Assembly (NCBI GenBank): GCA_964434935.1
Contig: CAYSWS010000008.1
Span: 1-49,591 of the forward strand
Length of the DNA: 49,591 bases
Reading direction: 5' to 3'
DNA from: CAYSWS01 sp964434935
GTDB lineage: Bacteria; Patescibacteriota; WWE3; UBA101185; UBA10185
Both the position numbers and the translations under genes were made by a program. Of this stretch, positions 33,964 to 41,838 are shown one piece after another. The notes under the pieces were generated by a model. It worked only from the letters and a program-made list of their open reading frames with translations. It was not told the origin of the DNA and did no database searches. Positions within the stretch are counted from its first letter, which is position 1, and every line of letters starts with the position of its first letter.

Positions 33964-34498
33964 GCAGGTGATCGTTGCTTTTAAGCCACTTTTTATGTTT
34001 TTTATAATCCGGGATGACTTTTTGTACTTCCAACCAAAATCTTTTCGAATGGTTCATGTGGTTCAAATGGATCAGTTCATGTACGATGACATAATCTAAA
34101 ACTTCCTGAGGAGCAAAAACCAAGCGCCAGGTTATACTGACCACCCCTTTAGAACTGCAGGAACCCCATCTTTTTTTGGCGTTGGATATTCTGACTTTAT
34201 TAAAATTTATATTTAATTTTTTTGCCCACAACCCCATGCGCTTAGATAAATTTCTTTCGAACTCATTTTTAAGTTGCTGTGTATTATTGTTCTCTAGTAA
34301 CTTACTAACTTTTTCTTTTTGTACGACGTTATCTTGCACTCTTTTTTGTATCCATGCCTGATTTTCATGTACAAACTTGTCTATTAAGATGCGAGAAGTT
34401 CTCTTAGGGGCTCTGACCAAAACCTCTCCCTTGTCGTCAAGTGAAAGTGCTATACTCTTTCGTTTAGTGAAAACTATTTTGTAGTTAAGAAGGGTCAT
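33953..34498 (-). CDS. YgjP/DUF45-type metal-dependent hydrolase
   Basis: A 181-residue protein with the YgjP-like (SprT/WLM clan) signature: RISNAKKRWGSCSSKGVVSI, then VLDYVIVHELIHLNHMNHSKRFW with HExxH and a third His. The WGSCSS and HEL-H pattern is specific to DUF45. Members are zinc proteins; the E. coli relative has been linked to nucleotide hydrolysis, so a peptidase role is not certain. A TATCAT box ends 6 bases before the ATG. The 3' end overlaps the membrane gene by 11 bp. Confidence 0.85.
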   Translation of the reverse strand: MTLLNYKIVFTKRKSIALSLDDKGEVLVRAPKRTSRILIDKFVHENQAWIQKRVQDNVVQKEKVSKLLENNNTQQLKNEFERNLSKRMGLWAKKLNINFNKVRISNAKKRWGSCSSKGVVSITWRLVFAPQEVLDYVIVHELIHLNHMNHSKRFWLEVQKVIPDYKKHKKWLKSNDHLLKV

Positions 34499-34539
34499 AA
34501 AGGTATGATAACAAACAAATACTTTGCTAAGATATAAAT

Positions 34540-35562
34540 ATGCTAAACGAAGAACTCCATAAAATAGTTAACAAGGTCATGTCGGGACATAAAGGTATCT
34601 TAGCTTCAGATGAAAGTCCTTCCTCGATCGATAAGAAGTTAGTAGAGATAGGAGTAGAAGCAAACGAAGAAAATAGAAGAAGGTACCGCGAGATATTTAT
34701 CAACACACCTGACCTGGAAAAGTATATCAATGGCATTATTCTTCACGAAGAAACCCTCTGGCAGGCAGATTCTAATGGCAAAGAATTTAGAAAGACCCTG
34801 TTGGAAAAAGGCATTGAAATTATCATAAAAGTAGATAGAGGGCTGGTCGAGTTGCCAGATTCTCCACAAGAAGTTTTTACGGCCGGATTGGAGACTCTGT
34901 CTGACAGACTTCCCTTATATCACGAAACAGGGGCAAAGCTGGCTAAGTGGCGTTCTGCTATTAGGATAGGTGAAAATATTCCCACACAAAATTGTCTGGA
35001 TAGAAATGCGCAAGACTTGGCTGATTATGCGCTACTCTGCCAAACTAATTACATGGTACCCATTGTAGAGCCCGAGGTGCTTATTGATGGTGATCATGAT
35101 ATCGGAAAGGCGGAAGAAGTTACTACAAGAACGTTGAAAACAGTTTTCGAACATTTGAAGGCTAAGAACGTTGATCTAAAAGGCACGATGCTAAAAACCA
35201 GCATGGTCCTGCAGGGCAAAGACTACCCCAATAAGGCCACTCCTGTGCAGGTGGCTGAAACAACTGTGCGTACCTTATTAAGCTCAGTACCCGAAGACTT
35301 AGGTGCGGTTGTATTTTTATCAGGCGGTCAGGGTCCTCAAGAAGCCACGGCTAACCTCAACGAAATAGCTAAAAAGGAACCTCTACCCTGGGGTGTGGCT
35401 TTTTCATTTTTACGTGCCATTGAAGGACCGGCAGCGACAGCTTGGCAGGGACAAGACGAAAACGTTGAGGCTGCCAGAAATGAATTTATAAAAAGATTGA
35501 AACTGAATGTTACAGCTGACGCAGGAGAATACGGTCCACATCTGGAAGAAAGTGTTATCTAA
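34540..35562 (+). CDS. Fructose-bisphosphate aldolase, class I
   Basis: A 340-residue Schiff-base aldolase of the eukaryote-like class I family: GILASDESPSSIDKKL (near 19-34), PIVEPEVLIDGDHD, the Schiff-base lysine in GTMLKTSMV (near residue 231), FLSGGQGPQEATANLN and WGVAFSFLRAIEGPA. It cleaves fructose-1,6-bisphosphate into triose phosphates without a metal. The C-terminus is shorter than in animals. A TAAGAT box (34528-34533) ends 6 bases before the ATG; this region (TTGCTAAGATA) nearly repeats the one before 30609. It overlaps the TPR gene by 8 bp at the 3' ends. Confidence 0.92.
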   Translation: MLNEELHKIVNKVMSGHKGILASDESPSSIDKKLVEIGVEANEENRRRYREIFINTPDLEKYINGIILHEETLWQADSNGKEFRKTLLEKGIEIIIKVDRGLVELPDSPQEVFTAGLETLSDRLPLYHETGAKLAKWRSAIRIGENIPTQNCLDRNAQDLADYALLCQTNYMVPIVEPEVLIDGDHDIGKAEEVTTRTLKTVFEHLKAKNVDLKGTMLKTSMVLQGKDYPNKATPVQVAETTVRTLLSSVPEDLGAVVFLSGGQGPQEATANLNEIAKKEPLPWGVAFSFLRAIEGPAATAWQGQDENVEAARNEFIKRLKLNVTADAGEYGPHLEESVI

Positions 35563-37090
35563 GTTTTTGCAGTTCCAGTTGGGCCGGTGCAAAATTAGGA
35601 TTTATTTCCAAAGCTTTAACAAAAAAGGCCTCTGCCTGGTCAGTAGCACCCTCATAAGCAAAAACTTGTCCTAATCTATAGTAAGACTGATACATTTTAG
35701 GATTTAATTGCAATGATTTGACCAGGAAAACCTTGGCATTATCCATTTGACCGGCTTTGATATAGACCAAACCCACATTGTGTAATACTTCGGGATAGGA
35801 CGGTCTGATCTGCAATGCCTTATCATAATTCACCAGCGCTTCTCTAAGGTCATTGTTCCTATAGTAAATGTTTCCCAGTTCATTATAAGCTTTGTAATTG
35901 TTCTTCGATTCTACCGCCAAAGACGCCTTCCATATTGTTTCGTCACTTCTCCAATCCAGAGTTCGTAAAAAGGTTCTTAGTAGTAATAGTGACAGCAGTA
36001 GAAAAAAAACCGGCAGGAAAATATCTTTGCGCTTAAGACCTTTTCGCCATTCGAACAAAAAAAGTGCTGCCAATAGCGAGAAAAATACAGAACTAAAGTA
36101 AAAATATCTTTCCGCATATCCTAAACCTATACTCACAGGGCTAAAAATAGGTAGCACGGCTACATATATACAGGCCGCTAAACCAAAATAGATCTTGTTT
36201 TTCCTAAATAGATAATAAAAAACGTAACCTATTACGCTTACTGAAAGAAAAAGTCCTAGATAACTTAATGCCGATCTATCAAAATTACCAAAAAGTATAT
36301 CCAGGCGATAAGGAAAAACCATCAATTTAGCGGATCTAACTATGGCACGCAACATGGACACAAATCTATTTTCAGCCGTTAGACCAACATAATAGTATTC
36401 CAGGTCATCAGATCTTAAAGAATAATCCCTAGTAAAGTTTAAAATAAGGTAAAGGCAGGTTACGGCGGCATAGGGCAATATAGGCCAAAACTTTTTAAGA
36501 TCATAAGTTTTACTAATGACAAATATATCTAAGGTCAATATTACAAACGGCAAGACCACTCCCCAAACACCCCCAACTAAAATGAAATACAGGGCGTATA
36601 TCAAAACTGAGGGCACCAAATATAAAAGGCGGGATGTTCTTTTAAAAAGAATGTATAGGTAAATGGAGGACAACCAGAACAAAGCTTGATATAAGTAGAC
36701 GCTGCCTGAGATCCACGACACAGCTTCTGATCCGGCAGGGTGCGCAAGAAAAAGCAAGGTGGCAATAACAGCCGCTTTTCTTGATAACAATGCCTTTGCT
36801 ATATAAAAGACTAAAATCGAGTTAATTACATGAAGAAAAATTGAAACAAGGTGGTAGGGAACCGTATTCTCACCAGCATCTTTATAAATAAAGCCGTTAA
36901 CAATAGTTTTTAAGTCGTTGGACCTTACTGCTTGAGAAAAATCTTTAATTTGAGGATTTAAGACTATGCCCTCCACATCATCCATGTGTAAAAACTCGCC
37001 TTTCAAAGTGAACGAATAAACCAGTGCGCCTAAAACCAAGAGTAGTAAAACTATGGCCAGATCATTTTTAAGTAGCTTAGTAAGTGACAT
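35555..37090 (-). CDS. TMTC-like polytopic membrane protein with C-terminal TPRs
   Basis: A 511-residue protein. The first ~380 residues hold about ten membrane helices with an early HMDDVEG acidic motif like GT-C (PMT/TMTC) transferases. Three TPR units follow: YNELGNIYYRNNDLREALVN, LHNVGLVYIKAGQMDNAKVF and YYRLGQVFAYEGATDQAEAF. In TMTC proteins such a layout belongs to O-mannosyltransferases; here a glycosyl transfer role is inferred. A TATCAT box ends 7 bases before the ATG. Confidence 0.75.
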   Translation of the reverse strand: MSLTKLLKNDLAIVLLLLVLGALVYSFTLKGEFLHMDDVEGIVLNPQIKDFSQAVRSNDLKTIVNGFIYKDAGENTVPYHLVSIFLHVINSILVFYIAKALLSRKAAVIATLLFLAHPAGSEAVSWISGSVYLYQALFWLSSIYLYILFKRTSRLLYLVPSVLIYALYFILVGGVWGVVLPFVILTLDIFVISKTYDLKKFWPILPYAAVTCLYLILNFTRDYSLRSDDLEYYYVGLTAENRFVSMLRAIVRSAKLMVFPYRLDILFGNFDRSALSYLGLFLSVSVIGYVFYYLFRKNKIYFGLAACIYVAVLPIFSPVSIGLGYAERYFYFSSVFFSLLAALFLFEWRKGLKRKDIFLPVFFLLLSLLLLRTFLRTLDWRSDETIWKASLAVESKNNYKAYNELGNIYYRNNDLREALVNYDKALQIRPSYPEVLHNVGLVYIKAGQMDNAKVFLVKSLQLNPKMYQSYYRLGQVFAYEGATDQAEAFFVKALEINPNFAPAQLELQKLR

Positions 37091-37166
37091 TATGCAAATG
37101 ATAGCTTTGTTTAACGCCGAGTGTCAAAGAACTTATTTTGCCCCCATGTTAAAATGTACATACAAC

Positions 37167-37481
37167 ATGAACGAAGGCCTGGAAAGAAAACCGAATTTTA
37201 AGTTATTTGCAGTCCTTTTTGTATTATTCATACTTCTAGCGGTTGGTTCTTACGTTTATATTCAATATAAGTCCTATTTAAAACTCCAGGAAAATGCGCG
37301 TATGGCAATTCAAGAAAATACTTCTTTGCAGCAAGAGGTTGTAAAATACGAGCAGCTGAAAAATGCTTTGAACCAAGAAAACGATAGGTGCGAAAAACTA
37401 CTCACACAAGAAGAAGGAAATTTCAATGATTTCACGTATTGTCAAAAACTGATTGAATTTTTAAGCACCGCTGCTCTATGA
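37167..37481 (+). CDS. Small membrane protein with coiled coil
   Basis: The protein (104 residues from the ATG at 37167) has one membrane helix (LFAVLFVLFILLAVGSYVYI) and an outer or inner coiled coil (ENTSLQQEVVKYEQLKNALNQENDRCEKLL), somewhat like FtsL/DivIC-type anchors. No family is certain. A TAAAAT box (37150-37155) is 11 bases upstream. The stop overlaps the next start by 4 bases (ATGA), so the two genes are coupled. Confidence 0.55.
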   Translation: MNEGLERKPNFKLFAVLFVLFILLAVGSYVYIQYKSYLKLQENARMAIQENTSLQQEVVKYEQLKNALNQENDRCEKLLTQEEGNFNDFTYCQKLIEFLSTAAL

Positions 37482-37747
37482 GTGAACAAAATCAAGAAAT
37501 TATATTAAACAAAAACTTGGAAAGGTTAACCAAAAATATAGAAAAACAAAATTCTTTTAAAAGAAGTCTGTTCATGGGTATGCTGCAGGGTGTCGGCAAC
37601 GTTATCGGTGCCACCATCATAGCCGGAATACTACTGATAGTTTTATCAAAATTCATTCATTCAGCCGAGCAAATACCGCTACTAGGAATATTTATTAAAA
37701 CTTCGAATATTGAGGCCTCAATTGATGCAAAAGCTATAAAAAAGTAG
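37478..37747 (+). CDS. DUF5665-like small membrane protein
   Basis: An 89-residue protein with a hydrophilic N-terminus (LERLTKNIEKQNSFKRSLFMGMLQGVG), a Gly-rich turn and one membrane helix (VIGATIIAGILLIVLSKFI). The KR-x-x-x-x-G-x-x-x-G-x-G-x-x-x-GAT order matches DUF5665, widespread in CPR bacteria but without known function. It starts inside the stop of the upstream gene. Confidence 0.7.
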   Translation: MSEQNQEIILNKNLERLTKNIEKQNSFKRSLFMGMLQGVGNVIGATIIAGILLIVLSKFIHSAEQIPLLGIFIKTSNIEASIDAKAIKK

Positions 37748-37795
37748 CCCATTCTTTTTTTGTATAGTCAACAAACATATCTTGGGGATTCAATT

Positions 37796-38359
37796 CTACG
37801 AATCTGAGCCTTTTATGATCTTCTCTATCGTATCTCTGGGTAACGCTGCAGTTGATAATAAGGCATCTCTAACAGTATTTCCTGCCTCGTCTCCAATATC
37901 ATCAGCAGATTTGATAACTGATAGAACAGCGGCTTTTGTTGCTTCTGCGGTATCAACACCTAATTTCTCAGCTACTTTGATACTACCTCTAACAGCGCCA
38001 ACTGCTACTTCTCCCACATCTTGTCCGAGCGTACCAGCTTCTTGAACCAGCATACTGGCGGTCTGTCTTACAGCACCTACTACGTCGCCACCTGTTTCTG
38101 CTACGCCATTAACTACACCTCTAATTGTGCCGGCTGACACGTCTATTAGGCTTCCTCCTACACTGGAAACACTCTTTAAGGCGCCTGTGACAACGCTTTG
38201 AATGGAGTCCATTCCTTGAGATGCAATATCTCCGGTATCTTTTATGACCCCAACAACTTGCCCTTTTACAGTCTCCCTGACTGCATCAACAATATTGTCT
38301 ACGCCTTTAACAGCGGCAACAATTGCATTTGTTGTTTCTTCTACTATTTTAGCTAACAT
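37796..38359 (-). CDS. Amphipathic Ala/Gly/Val-rich repeat protein
   Basis: A 187-residue protein made almost wholly of weakly repeated amphipathic helices with recurring VxGAVR, GVVNGV and SVVTGALK segments and few aromatic residues. Such sequences resemble apolipoprotein-, phasin- or LEA-like surface-coating proteins, or a phage-tail-fibre-like coil; none is certain. It has a strong Shine-Dalgarno (TAGGAGGTG, 7 bases before the ATG), unlike most genes here, suggesting high expression. There is no signal peptide. Confidence 0.6.
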   Translation of the reverse strand: MLAKIVEETTNAIVAAVKGVDNIVDAVRETVKGQVVGVIKDTGDIASQGMDSIQSVVTGALKSVSSVGGSLIDVSAGTIRGVVNGVAETGGDVVGAVRQTASMLVQEAGTLGQDVGEVAVGAVRGSIKVAEKLGVDTAEATKAAVLSVIKSADDIGDEAGNTVRDALLSTAALPRDTIEKIIKGSDS

Positions 38360-38470
38360 AACTACACCTCCTACAAACTCTAAATAAACACTACTACTTT
38401 AAGTATAACACTCATATGGGATTCTGTTTGTTTGCTTTAGTCGGAGCTAAAAATGTTCTAGAATTTATGT

Positions 38471-38992
38471 GTGAAGAAAGCTTTAAAACTTGTTTTTCTC
38501 TTGAATCTTTTTTATTTTTCATGGGTTTATTTGTTTGCAGGCCCAACAACCTGGACTGTTCTGGATAACGTCAATCTTGGTATTCACGAATTTGGTCATT
38601 TATTTGTAAACTTGATCTCCAATAATAGAAGGCTCATAACTTTGGGAGGAACACTTTTCCAGGTATTAATTCCAGCTATTTTTTTATTTTACTTCTATAA
38701 GAGAAGAGATAAATACGGTGTGATATTTAGTATTTTTTGGCTAGGACAGAATTTTATCAATATCAGTATCTACATTGCCGATGCCAAATGTATGTGTCTG
38801 CCTCTTCTAGGCGGAAAGCACTCTACACACGATTGGAATTACTTACTTAGTTATTACGGATTAGTCGATAAGTACTCACAAATTTCCGGGGTGGTTAGTG
38901 GGGTGGGAAGGATATTGATTGTTTTATCGCTTGCGTTAACCTTCAATATTATTGCTACTGAATACAAAAAAGTTAAAAATGATGCTCATTAA
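38471..38992 (+). CDS. Membrane protein with HEFGH motif, putative site-2-like peptidase
   Basis: A 173-residue protein with about four membrane helices. NLGIHEFGHLFVNL (near 37-50) has HExxH at the edge of a helix, as in M50-type intramembrane peptidases, but the second M50 motif (NPDG/DG) is not seen, so this is inferred. Start GTG at 38471; TAGAAT (38459-38464) ends 6 bases upstream. The stop codon is followed at once by repeat (a), which is also where the next gene begins. Confidence 0.6.
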   Translation: MKKALKLVFLLNLFYFSWVYLFAGPTTWTVLDNVNLGIHEFGHLFVNLISNNRRLITLGGTLFQVLIPAIFLFYFYKRRDKYGVIFSIFWLGQNFINISIYIADAKCMCLPLLGGKHSTHDWNYLLSYYGLVDKYSQISGVVSGVGRILIVLSLALTFNIIATEYKKVKNDAH

Positions 38993-39742
38993 TTGGGGTG
39001 GCTGATTGATGAGAATTTGAATCAATTAATTAAGGAGATTGAAATTCTTAAAAAGCAGTATAAATTACTATCGTGTATCATTACACCATCTATGAATTCT
39101 TCAGAAACACTACATAGTAATATTGAAGGTATAGAAAAAGAATTAGAGGTCGAACTTCTAAATCGAATAAAACAGGAAGCAACTTCAAATATTTCAGAAA
39201 AACTACCGTTTTTACTACCCAAAAAAGAAACTGAGATAGTTTTTTTAGAAAAATGCCCAGAAAAAGCACTGTATTATGGTATGTGGGGAAATAGGCATCT
39301 TATAGGGATAGAAAAGAAAGACAGTAATGGAGCTCCGGAAGTCTATTTAGACCATCTAACTAGAAGGCTTACACACGAGCTTATTCATCAAAGATTTGCG
39401 GAAATAATTGGCGTGAGAAAAATAATAAAGAATTATGATATGTATCTGGCAAATGTTAACCCCGAGAACCTTAGCGGACATGAGATCTGTAGTTTGTTAA
39501 ATGATAGTTTTCAAGATAATCCGCCTAAACCTTCATTAAAATATTGGGGAGTCGCAGAAGCCATTTCATTCATGGGAGAAAAATATATTTATGAAGATGA
39601 GAGACCGCTCAGAGAGGTTTTACAGGAGAGCAGCTACCCAAAAGAGGTGTTAGAAACTATTTTCTCACTTGATGAAAGTGTAAATCATGAAGAAGTCCCA
39701 GAATTACTTAAAAAGTTAATTGACAGCGATTTCTCTGAATAA
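38993..39742 (+). CDS. Putative zinc metallopeptidase whose 5' end lies in the repeat
   Basis: A 249-residue protein if read from the TTG at 38993. The first 11 residues (MGWLIDENLNQ) are encoded by array repeat (a); the next (LIKEIEILKKQY) continue as a coiled-coil helix. TRRLTHELIHQRFAEI (near 127-142) carries HExxH. No family is certain. An ATG at 39092 would give 216 residues and avoid the repeat. It is the only gene in the array on the plus strand and lies tail-to-tail with the next. Confidence 0.55.
   Translation: MGWLIDENLNQLIKEIEILKKQYKLLSCIITPSMNSSETLHSNIEGIEKELEVELLNRIKQEATSNISEKLPFLLPKKETEIVFLEKCPEKALYYGMWGNRHLIGIEKKDSNGAPEVYLDHLTRRLTHELIHQRFAEIIGVRKIIKNYDMYLANVNPENLSGHEICSLLNDSFQDNPPKPSLKYWGVAEAISFMGEKYIYEDERPLREVLQESSYPKEVLETIFSLDESVNHEEVPELLKKLIDSDFSE
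38994..39025 (-). repeat. Array repeat (a), distal end
   Basis: Begins TGGGGTGGCTGATT, then GATGAG and AATTTGAATCAA. It is the copy furthest from tRNA-His and probably the outer boundary of the array. It also encodes the first residues of the 38993 gene. Confidence 0.85.
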
Positions 39743-39830
39743 TGGGATTCCTCTAACAGGCTTTACTCGAATTGTTAAGAGGTGGAGATTTGAGTAATGT
39801 CGTTAAAAAGTCAATAGATATATAAGATAA

Positions 39831-40448
39831 TTAGCCAGTTTTGTTTTTTACTTTTTTTAATTTCAGATTTCTAACTCCCCAATAGTACGTATCCTTATCG
39901 TATGAGTCAAAGACATTGGATAATGTTGATACTTGGAAATCATGCCCGTGTCCAACTTTTTCCCAAATCAATACATCATCGTTTATATCGTGCCCTAAGG
40001 CAAGGAATGAGTGTTCTGCATCATAGATACCTTTGCTATAATCCCCTTTAGGATCTTTAGAAAAAATGTGTACTACCGCTGGAAAGCCGTACCTTTCGAT
40101 TCTTAGGGCAATTCCCGTTAAGCCTGCCGATTTCTCGTAATCTGCCTTAAAGAAGTTTTCTGGTAGTTTTGGAGGCTCGCCTTCTTCTAACCAAGTCTCT
40201 CTTTCCAGGAGATCAACTGCATTGTGGCAATTCCAGATACCAACTATAAATCGTGACTCGTCATATCCAAGTGCACCGTCTCTTCTTTTATTCCGTGCAT
40301 TAACATACAATGAAAATTTAATTATTCTTTGTTGTTTTCTGTTTAATTTACTAAAACCCTCAGTCCCTTCTAAAGCTTCAGTCGTTTCTGCTAGATGTGC
40401 TTTTTCATCTCGTATTGCATATACATCATTACTAATTTCTGTAAACAT
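39831..40448 (-). CDS. Cassette protein, possible papain-like fold
   Basis: A 205-residue protein from the ATG at 40448 (MFTEISND). It has no signal or membrane segment. GIWNCHNAVDLL (near residue 70), DAEHSFLALG (near 146) and DDVLIWEKVGHGHDF could supply Cys and His of an NlpC/P60- or papain-like hydrolase; this is inference from motif order only. TATAAT ends 6 bases before the ATG. It lies just after repeat (b). Confidence 0.55.
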   Translation of the reverse strand: MFTEISNDVYAIRDEKAHLAETTEALEGTEGFSKLNRKQQRIIKFSLYVNARNKRRDGALGYDESRFIVGIWNCHNAVDLLERETWLEEGEPPKLPENFFKADYEKSAGLTGIALRIERYGFPAVVHIFSKDPKGDYSKGIYDAEHSFLALGHDINDDVLIWEKVGHGHDFQVSTLSNVFDSYDKDTYYWGVRNLKLKKVKNKTG

Positions 40449-40511
40449 ATTTAGATTATACATTTGAAATCAGAAGATTATTATTATCAATTATAAAATG
40501 TTAACTACCAA

Positions 40512-40543
40512 TGGGGTGGCTGATTGGTAAGAATTTGAACCAA
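40512..40543 (-). repeat. Array repeat (b)
   Basis: TGGGGTGGCTGATT, then GGTAAG and AATTTGAACCAA. It separates the 39831-40448 gene from the 40647-41195 gene. Confidence 0.88.
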
Positions 40544-40572
40544 GTGGTTAATAGTTTAATCTAATAAAAAAG

Positions 40573-40617
40573 AAAAAAGCAGATTTTTTAACGACACCCT
40601 GAAAGGGTACTGCTTTT
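40573..40617 (-). terminator. Cassette terminator, shared form
   Basis: Minus strand: arms AAAAGCAG/CTGCTTTT with an inner ACCC/GGGT stem and a T-run. Its loop resembles the terminator at 41353-41396 (both contain GGGTGTCG followed by an A-run). Confidence 0.7.
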
Positions 40618-40646
40618 GTCTATTACATTTACTCAAAATGAGATGG

Positions 40647-41195
40647 TCAACTTCTGTGCCTGACAGCACGAAAATTGTTTATATTCAATCCTATAACTTC
40701 CACCTCATGCTGTGTTAGCTCATCATAGAAATCAATGTTGCTATCAAGATTTCTGATGCGCATACGAAGAGCTGATATTTCTTCTTTGATCTCGAAGATT
40801 CTTCCTCCATCGTATTTGTGCTCATATTCATAAAGATCTTCAATCCATATGATTCTTAATACAAACATATGAGCACGTTTTTCTTTTTGGGGTAAGAGCA
40901 AAAGCATACTTGAGATTTGTTCTCCCAAGGGCTCTTCCCTATAGATAACAATACGATCAAAATTTAGATCGTATTTTGGTTTCATTGTTCTTTTCTTTGT
41001 TATCTCGGGTAAGCTTTCCCAGTCTTTCAGAATTTCTTTATATGTTTGTTCTAAAGCGGGAATGCCTTTGCTTTTTCTCTCCTCTTCTCGTCTACGTTTT
41101 TCAGCATTTAGTATTTCTAGTTCTAATTCAAAATTTTGAACTTTTCCTTCCAAATAAGATCTTATCTTACTTACGGGAACCTGAAATACAATCAT
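40647..41195 (-). CDS. Cassette protein of unknown function
   Basis: A 182-residue, charged, mostly helical protein. It begins MIVFQVPVSKIRSYLEG, has a coiled-coil stretch rich in R/E/K (near residues 22-45), a middle beta part (RIVIYREEPLGEQISSMLLLL) and ends HEVEVIGLNINNFRAV. No family recognised; no membrane segment. Good Shine-Dalgarno AGAGGAGA. The promoter (TTGACA-N17-TAAAAT) is placed as in the neighbouring cassette. Confidence 0.6.
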   Translation of the reverse strand: MIVFQVPVSKIRSYLEGKVQNFELELEILNAEKRRREEERKSKGIPALEQTYKEILKDWESLPEITKKRTMKPKYDLNFDRIVIYREEPLGEQISSMLLLLPQKEKRAHMFVLRIIWIEDLYEYEHKYDGGRIFEIKEEISALRMRIRNLDSNIDFYDELTQHEVEVIGLNINNFRAVRHRS

Positions 41196-41233
41196 GATCT
41201 CCTCTTTTCAACGTATGTTAGATTATTTTAGGT

Positions 41234-41262
41234 ATTTTACTAAGAATTAAACCGGCTGTCAA
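41234..41262 (-). promoter_or_regulatory. Cassette promoter behind repeat (c)
   Basis: Minus strand: TTGACA (41262-41257), 17 bases, TAAAAT (41239-41234). The -35 lies 13 bases after the end of repeat (c), exactly as at repeat (d), with CCTATAG shared between. Confidence 0.75.
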
Positions 41263-41275
41263 TACTATAGGTTGG

Positions 41276-41307
41276 TGGAGTGGCTGATGAGCGTGAATTT
41301 AAACCAC
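41276..41307 (-). repeat. Array repeat (c), most diverged copy
   Basis: TGGAGTGGCTGATG, then AGCGTG and AATTTAAACCAC. On the plus strand it opens a ~49-codon frame (VEWLMSVNLNHIINELEVL...) resembling the frame at repeat (a). Confidence 0.8.
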
Positions 41308-41352
41308 ATAATCAATGAATTAGAAGTGTTACATGATATCTTTTATTTCAAT

Positions 41353-41396
41353 AAAAAGAGAGCAGTTTTTTCATCGACACCCATAAGGGTATGCTC
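41353..41396 (-). terminator. Cassette terminator, shared form
   Basis: Minus strand: GAGCA/TGCTC arms with an inner ACCC/GGGT stem, then CTCTTTTTA. Similar to the terminator at 40573-40617. Confidence 0.65.
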
Positions 41397-41426
41397 ACGT
41401 CGAATATCACACAAAGAAGAGTAAAT

Positions 41427-41675
41427 CTAAGATTCTATTGCCTCAAACCATAAAAAACCTGGGTGCAGGGAATTGTCAGATTTAAGGGATCCTGATTTGG
41501 GACAGTAAACCTCTACTCTTATAGATTTAGGTTTTCTTGTTTTTTGATCAAAATCAATTCGAGTTTCTTTTCTAATAAATCTTTCACCACATCTACAAAA
41601 CTCTGGGCTTCCCTTAAGCTTGTATTCAAGTTTTTCTCCCTGATATAAAAGATTGGAAAGCTTATTTAAAGACAT
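41427..41675 (-). CDS. Small cassette protein with Cys motif
   Basis: An 82-residue protein, MSLNKLSNLLYQGEKLEYKL..., with CRCG (near residue 28) and a later YCP. The two could bind zinc. No family recognised; no membrane segment. Strong Shine-Dalgarno (AGAGGAGG) 7 bases before the ATG. The promoter at 41731-41759 and a terminator at 41353-41396 make a complete transcription unit inside the cassette. Confidence 0.55.
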   Translation of the reverse strand: MSLNKLSNLLYQGEKLEYKLKGSPEFCRCGERFIRKETRIDFDQKTRKPKSIRVEVYCPKSGSLKSDNSLHPGFLWFEAIES

Positions 41676-41730
41676 TGTTATCCTCCTCTTAGTTGACTAT
41701 ATTTTTCCTGCATACATGTGTATCAATGAA

Positions 41731-41759
41731 ATTGTACTACTGATTTCCAAAGATGTCAA
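41731..41759 (-). promoter_or_regulatory. Cassette promoter behind repeat (d)
   Basis: Minus strand: TTGACA (41759-41754), 17 bases, TACAAT (41736-41731). The -35 is 13 bases after the CCA edge of repeat (d). Confidence 0.78.
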
Positions 41760-41772
41760 CACTATAGGTCTA

Positions 41773-41804
41773 TGGGGTGGCTGATTGATGAGAATTTGAA
41801 CCAA
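41773..41804 (-). repeat. Array repeat (d)
   Basis: TGGGGTGGCTGATT, then GATGAG and AATTTGAACCAA; identical to repeat (g) over 32 bp. Confidence 0.9.
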
Positions 41805-41838
41805 TTAGAGAAAGTTATAGCGAGTTTCCAAATTAAGC

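Noticed and set aside
37780..37812. Another array repeat (TTGGGGATTC...GAATCTGAGCC)
   Set aside because: Only the ends resemble the repeat; the tRNA-derived GGTGGCTGAT core is absent and part of it codes for the end of the 37796 gene.
39741..39815. Repeat separating the two genes of the last cassette (AATGGGATTC...GGTGGAGATTTGAG)
   Set aside because: Similarity is too weak and the order of the pieces differs from the other copies.
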